From an uncultured Eggerthellaceae bacterium (GTDB lineage: Bacteria > Actinomycetota > Coriobacteriia > Coriobacteriales > Eggerthellaceae): 7,438 nucleotides of DNA. This document shows positions 5,774 through 7,438 of this stretch, piece after piece (position 1 is the first letter of the stretch; each line of letters starts with the position of its first letter). The position numbers were made by a program, and so were the translations under genes. The notes below the pieces were generated by a model. It searched no databases, was not told the DNA's origin, and saw nothing but the letters and a program-made list of their open reading frames with translations. The stretch lies in contig CAJTML010000105.1 of NCBI GenBank assembly GCA_910577495.1, positions 1-7,438 of the forward strand, read 5' to 3'.

Positions 5774-6570
5774 ACGAGTTAGCAATTCTTGGTCGTTATT
5801 GGCCAGGCACCTCCCCCATCCACCGTATGGATCCGCGCGCGAAGCTGCTGCTTTCGCTGGCGGTCATGGTCGTCATCTTTGTGGCGCAGACGTTTTGGAG
5901 TTTGGCGGTCTGCGCGCTGTTTGTGCTTGGCTTTTTCGCCATCTCAAATATTCCGTTGCGCAGCGCCCTGCGTTCCATTGTGCCGTTGCTCTTTGTGGTG
6001 GTTATTACCGCGCTGCTCAACATCTTTTTCGTGCACGACGGTACCGTGGTCTTTCAGTGGGCATTCATTACCATCACCGATGAAGGCCTGATCAAAGCGG
6101 TGTTTTTGGCAATTCGCCTCGTGCTACTCTTGCTGGCGATGAGTCTTTTGACGCTCACCACCGAAACGCTTGATATTACCGATGCGTTTGAATACCTTTT
6201 GAGGCCGCTTGCGCGCCTTGGCATGCCTGCGCACGAGCTTTCCATGATGATGGGCATTGCGCTGCGCTTCTTGCCGCAGTTCATCATTGAGTTGCAAACC
6301 ATTTATCGCGCACAGGTCAGTCGCGGCGCGCAATTCAAAGACGGCAAGCTCTCCATGGTGAAATCGCTGGTCATTCCGCTGTTTACGAGTGCTTTTCGCC
6401 ATGCTGAGACGCTGTCGCTTGCCATGGATGCACGCTGTTATCACGGCGCGGATGGCCGCACGCGCTTAAAGCCGCTGGCCTATACCTATCTGGATCGCAA
6501 CGCTGTTTTGGTGGTTGCGCTTATGCTGGCGTGCGTTATCGGCGCCAACTTTATCCCGCAAACGTTTTAG
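5770..6570 (+). CDS. ecfT: ECF transporter transmembrane coupling subunit EcfT
   Basis: A 266-residue membrane protein that links the S-component to the two ATPases. Membrane segments are visible near residues 25-58 (two helices), 66-88, 106-130 and 245-262, with the long amphipathic coupling region (about 135-240) between the last two. This region holds the two EcfT coupling motifs: AQVSRG (181-186) and ARCYHG (221-226), each ending in the arginine/glycine signature that sits in grooves of the ATPases. The N-terminal HRMDPRAKL (18-26) is also typical of the family. The ATG overlaps the ecfA2 stop (ATGA, 5770-5773). Length and motifs are complete. The gene completes an EcfA1-A2-T module in the same transcript as ribU. 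Confidence 0.94.
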   Translation: MNELAILGRYWPGTSPIHRMDPRAKLLLSLAVMVVIFVAQTFWSLAVCALFVLGFFAISNIPLRSALRSIVPLLFVVVITALLNIFFVHDGTVVFQWAFITITDEGLIKAVFLAIRLVLLLLAMSLLTLTTETLDITDAFEYLLRPLARLGMPAHELSMMMGIALRFLPQFIIELQTIYRAQVSRGAQFKDGKLSMVKSLVIPLFTSAFRHAETLSLAMDARCYHGADGRTRLKPLAYTYLDRNAVLVVALMLACVIGANFIPQTF

Positions 6571-6582
6571 AAAGGACGTCTC

Positions 6583-6996
6583 ATGACCGGAAATGAAACA
6601 ATCGTCGATTACCTCACCAGTGTTCCTGCCTGGTATTTAGCCACCTGCGAGGGAGATCAACCCCATGTTCGCCCCTTTAGCTTTGCTGCCCTTCAAGATG
6701 GCGAGATCTGGTTTTGTACCGCTACCACCAAAGATGTATACAAGGAACTTGAGGAGAATCCGAAGTTTGAGCTGACCGCGTGGCGTCCGGGTCGCGGGTG
6801 GATCATCATGCGCGGCAAAGCTGATCTGGCTGATCGTGCAAACGCCGAGGTGCGTCGCGCGGGCTTTGAGCATATGGTGGGTCTCGGTGAGAGCTGGGAT
6901 GATGAAAACGACCCGCGCCTCACTTTCTTCACCGTGCAGGATCCGCACGCTTGGCTTTGCGACATCGACGGTACGTGGACGCCCATCGAGCTGTAA
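6583..6996 (+). CDS. Pyridoxamine 5'-phosphate oxidase-family (FMN-binding split barrel) protein
   Basis: A 137-residue soluble protein of the small single-domain PPOX-like/NimA-related group, which folds as a split beta-barrel and usually binds FMN as a dimer. Visible family features are WYLATCEGDQPHVRPF (17-32) for the first strands, IWFCTATTKDVYKELEENP (42-60) with the helix that follows the barrel strands, then W67-R68 and the IIMRGKADL strand (74-82). There is no signal peptide or membrane segment. The ribosome site AAAGGA (6571-6576) is 6 nt before the ATG, and the gene follows ecfT by 12 nt with no terminator between, so it should be in the FMN-riboswitch operon. This supports a flavin-dependent role. 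True PLP synthesis is unlikely because PdxH is longer (about 200 residues or more). The reaction and substrate are unknown; flavin reductase, nitroreductase-like or flavin storage roles are all possible. Confidence 0.88.
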   Translation: MTGNETIVDYLTSVPAWYLATCEGDQPHVRPFSFAALQDGEIWFCTATTKDVYKELEENPKFELTAWRPGRGWIIMRGKADLADRANAEVRRAGFEHMVGLGESWDDENDPRLTFFTVQDPHAWLCDIDGTWTPIEL

Positions 6997-7013
6997 CTTC
7001 TTGCGCTGCGCCT

Positions 7014-7110
7014 GAGGCTGCACCCGCTGGCTCGCAGCCTCTGGTGCTGTGGCCGCCGGCTTGCAGCCTCTGGCACTGCAGCGGCTAGCCTGCAAGCGCT
7101 AGCGCCAGAG
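7014..7110. repeat. Intergenic GC-rich direct and inverted repeats after the riboflavin operon
   Basis: A 21-bp unit (GGCTcGCAGCCTCTGGtgCTG, 7029-7049) recurs at 7058-7078 with three differences, a 29-bp period. Inverted repeats interlock with it: GAGGCTGC (7014-7021) with GCAGCCTC (7034-7041), GCTTGCAG (7059-7066) with CTGCAAGC (7090-7097), and CTCTGGC (7068-7074) with GCCAGAG (7104-7110), the latter enclosing GCTAGC/GCTAGC (7084-7089 with 7098-7103). Several folds are mutually exclusive. None is followed by a T-run, so these are not clear terminators. No coding signal was seen. Confidence 0.5.
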
Positions 7111-7119
7111 CACCCCGGC

Positions 7120-7190
7120 TGCCGAAACAAGAATTAGCCTTCTGGCGCTCTATCCTCTGATGCCGAAACAAGATTTGGCTTTCTGGCGTT
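7120..7190 (+). repeat. 30-bp element present twice (7120-7149 and 7161-7190)
   Basis: Both copies start TGCCGAAACAAGA and end in TTCTGGCG plus two bases; 26 of 30 positions agree and the copies begin 41 bp apart. Three of the four differences are transitions, and one (A/T) is a transversion. The end of copy one (TCTGGCGCT, 7141-7149) is also the exact inverse of AGCGCCAGA (7101-7109), so this element is joined to the repeats upstream. Only two copies exist and the spacer is 11 bp, so this is not a CRISPR array. It may be a REP-like intergenic family or the remains of a duplication. Confidence 0.5.
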
Positions 7191-7213
7191 AATAAATTGG
7201 CGAATTCCGAAGA

Positions 7214-7253
7214 CTGCGGCAAGCCTCCGTCAAGGCGCCTTGCCGCAGCTTTT
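7214..7253 (+). terminator. Terminator-like hairpin downstream of the riboflavin operon
   Basis: CTGCGGCAAG (7214-7223) and CTTGCCGCAG (7239-7248) form a perfect 10-bp GC-rich stem; inside it CCT/AGG adds three pairs with a CGC bulge. CTTTT (7249-7253) follows on the plus strand. It is the first hairpin with a T-run after the PPOX-family gene, 218 nt past its stop, so it could end the operon. The T-run is short and the distance long, so confidence is moderate. Confidence 0.5.
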
Positions 7254-7438
7254 GAGATATCCGCATCGTGCCTGATCAGAAGCTTGTGCCCAAAAAGTGG
7301 CCACTGAGGTTGAGGCTCCGAACCGCTCCGAGCGGCTTCAGGCGCCCTCGGATCTTCGGAAAACTCTCATTTTCCAACGGAATCGGGCGGTTTTGCGTTT
7401 CGCTCGGTCAATGCGCGAGCTGCGAGCCACACCGCCGG
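7254..7438. other. Gene-free right end with palindromes and a nested inverted repeat
   Basis: No ORF with coding character or ribosome site was found on either strand. Visible structure: the palindrome AGTGGCCACT (7296-7305), preceded by five A; CCGCT/AGCGG (7323-7327 with 7331-7335); a nested pair TCCGAA (7317-7322) with TTCGGA (7355-7360) enclosing CCGAG (7328-7332) with CTCGG (7347-7351); and GGAAAA/TTTTCC (7358-7363 with 7370-7375). It may be the start of a noncoding element or the upstream region of a gene beyond the window. Confidence 0.4.

Noticed and set aside
5532..6083. 183-codon plus-strand open frame across the ecfA2/ecfT junction
   Set aside because: It overlaps both genes in another frame, lacks domain features, and the overlapped genes have complete ECF motifs.
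6583..6996. PdxH (true pyridoxamine phosphate oxidase)
   Set aside because: At 137 residues it is far shorter than PdxH and matches the small single-domain FMN-binding group instead.
6637..7130. Two long minus-strand open frames opposite the PPOX-family gene
   Set aside because: They are antisense to a gene with clear family motifs and a good ribosome site; their sequences are low-complexity Arg/Ala/Ser with no recognisable domain.
7120..7190. CRISPR-like repeat pair
   Set aside because: Only two imperfect copies with an 11-bp spacer and no cas genes.

Overview
The window holds seven genes in two blocks that diverge from about position 2950, with a repeat-rich, gene-free right end. Base composition is mildly GC-rich. 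The mix of genes (an FMN-riboswitch ribU with its own EcfA1-EcfA2-EcfT set, an AGCS sodium/alanine symporter and a long MntE-type CDF exporter) fits an anaerobic Gram-positive bacterium. A moderate-GC member of the Coriobacteriia (Actinobacteria) is my best guess, inferred from protein style only. No phage, transposase, tRNA, rRNA or CRISPR was recognised.

Left block (minus strand): a Mn-type cation diffusion facilitator (1732-2901), followed after a 276-bp gap by an AGCS sodium:amino-acid symporter (37-1455). The gap contains a perfect TATAAT -10 box, a direct repeat upstream of it, and a leader of about 110 nt that can fold into a three-helix hairpin. The symporter therefore probably has its own regulated promoter. 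GC-rich elements repeated at 33-34 bp lie just after the CDF gene.

Right block (plus strand): a promoter at 3043-3071, a complete FMN (RFN) riboswitch aptamer (3082-3255) and an intrinsic terminator (3297-3333) precede ribU, ecfA1, ecfA2, ecfT and a small FMN-binding split-barrel (PPOX-family) gene. The genes are spaced +4, -25, -4 and +12 nt, a tight operon. RibU binds riboflavin in the membrane, EcfT couples it to the two ATPases, and imported riboflavin becomes FMN/FAD, which should switch off the operon through the aptamer. The last gene is probably a user of FMN, so supply, energisation and a consumer of flavin would be under one FMN sensor.

Right end (6997-7438): no convincing gene. 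It holds GC-rich direct and inverted repeats, a 30-bp element present twice, a 10-bp-stem terminator-like hairpin (7214-7253) and a nested inverted repeat (7317-7360).

The system is mostly recognisable. The less ordinary points are the FMN-controlled full ECF module with a flavoprotein passenger, a long basic insertion in EcfA2, the unexplained structured leader of the symporter, and the intergenic repeat families. All helices and promoters were found by eye; no folding or database search was run.
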